Source: Clostridia bacterium (GTDB taxonomy: Bacteria > UBA6262 > WVXT01 > JAUXBS01). From it: a DNA stretch of 5,329 nucleotides. A program made the position numbers and the translations under genes. The stretch spans positions 1 to 5,329 of the forward strand of contig JAUXBS010000105.1 in the NCBI GenBank assembly GCA_030619245.1, in the 5' to 3' direction. The notes below the pieces were generated by a model. The model had not been told where the DNA came from. It was given only the letters and a program-made list of their open reading frames with translations, and did no database searches. This document shows, piece by piece, positions 5,154-5,329 of the stretch (positions within the stretch are counted from its first letter, which is position 1; each line of letters starts with the position of its first letter).

Positions 5154-5329
5154 ATGAAAATAAAAAATAATACAAGGAATATACTCCTGGTTTTAATCCT
5201 GGTATTCAGCGGGTGCCGGACACAGAAAGAAATCCCTGTTTCAACCGCCGGGCAGAGGATTATATCCATCACACCCGCAAATACCGAGATTTTATTCGCT
5301 TTAGGGCTTGATAAGGAAATTGTCGGCGT
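5154..5329 (+). CDS. btuF: BtuF-like cobalamin ABC transporter substrate-binding lipoprotein, 3' truncated
   Basis: Fifty-eight codons are visible before the window ends. ATG 5154 has a good site, AGAGGA, five bases upstream. The N-terminus is a lipoprotein signal peptide: Lys/Arg-rich residues 2-8, a hydrophobic core at 10-18, and the lipobox VFSGC with the lipidated Cys at 21. The mature start RIISITPANTEILFALGLDK matches the opening strand and helix of the PF01497 periplasmic binding family (BtuF, FepB, FhuD). That family also binds iron siderophores and haem; the riboswitch directly upstream makes cobalamin the likely ligand. It would deliver vitamin B12 to a BtuCD-type permease, whose genes I expect beyond the right edge. 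In a diderm, the lipoprotein would sit in the periplasm, anchored to a membrane. Confidence 0.88.
   Translation, partial: MKIKNNTRNILLVLILVFSGCRTQKEIPVSTAGQRIISITPANTEILFALGLDKEIVG

Noticed and set aside
5012..5272. Minus-strand 86-codon open frame over the riboswitch and btuF start
   Set aside because: It is antisense to a well-supported riboswitch, terminator and lipoprotein gene and shows no family motif.
1..5329. CRISPR array, rRNA, complete transposase or toxin-antitoxin pair
   Set aside because: No regularly spaced repeats, rRNA segments or transposase motifs are seen; only orphan element ends are present.

Overview
The window suggests a diderm (outer-membrane-bearing) bacterium. It has a cleavable signal peptide on a probable outer-membrane protein, an SPII lipoprotein of the BtuF type, a CsgG/LpoB-like domain protein, sigma70-type promoters and a bacterial tRNA-Gly with encoded CCA. 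Composition is uneven: the leftmost gene and the spacers are AT-rich, while the transporter operon is more balanced and uses many GGG/CTG/AGG codons. An uncultured candidate phylum (for example Omnitrophota or Elusimicrobiota) would fit, but this is a guess from style, not a phylogenetic result.

Left part (1-980): the 3' portion of a CsgG/TolB-like domain protein with an unusual C-terminal pair of membrane segments. A short spacer follows, holding a possible ORF remnant and a GACCTGACCCC-containing element end. Middle (980-2290): a minus-strand gene for a secreted coiled-coil protein with a probable C-terminal beta-barrel, with a promoter so close to its ATG that the mRNA may be leaderless. 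It is followed by a spacer with an orphan IS3-like left end, which repeats the same 11 bp found on the other side of the gene, and a terminator.

Right part (2290-4944): a clear promoter drives tRNA-Gly(CCC), followed after 33 nt and no terminator by a LeuT-type Na+/amino-acid symporter. Two tightly overlapping genes follow: a 38-residue single-membrane-span protein (probable NSS transporter small subunit, MetS-like) and a PHP-family phosphoesterase of the YciV/TrpH type. The three protein genes overlap by 4 and 8 nt and look translationally coupled.

Far right (4945-5329): seven bases after the PHP stop a new promoter leads into a compact cobalamin riboswitch with a strong intrinsic terminator, and then the start of a BtuF-like cobalamin-binding lipoprotein that runs off the window. 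This is a B12-repressed vitamin B12 uptake locus.

The best candidates for something new are the overlooked small gene at 3996-4112, the riboswitch that appears to lack its usual P3 arm, the transporter mRNA that appears to start as a tRNA co-transcript without a Shine-Dalgarno site, and the coiled-coil/barrel gene bracketed by element ends. No wholly unknown defence or mobile system is evident.
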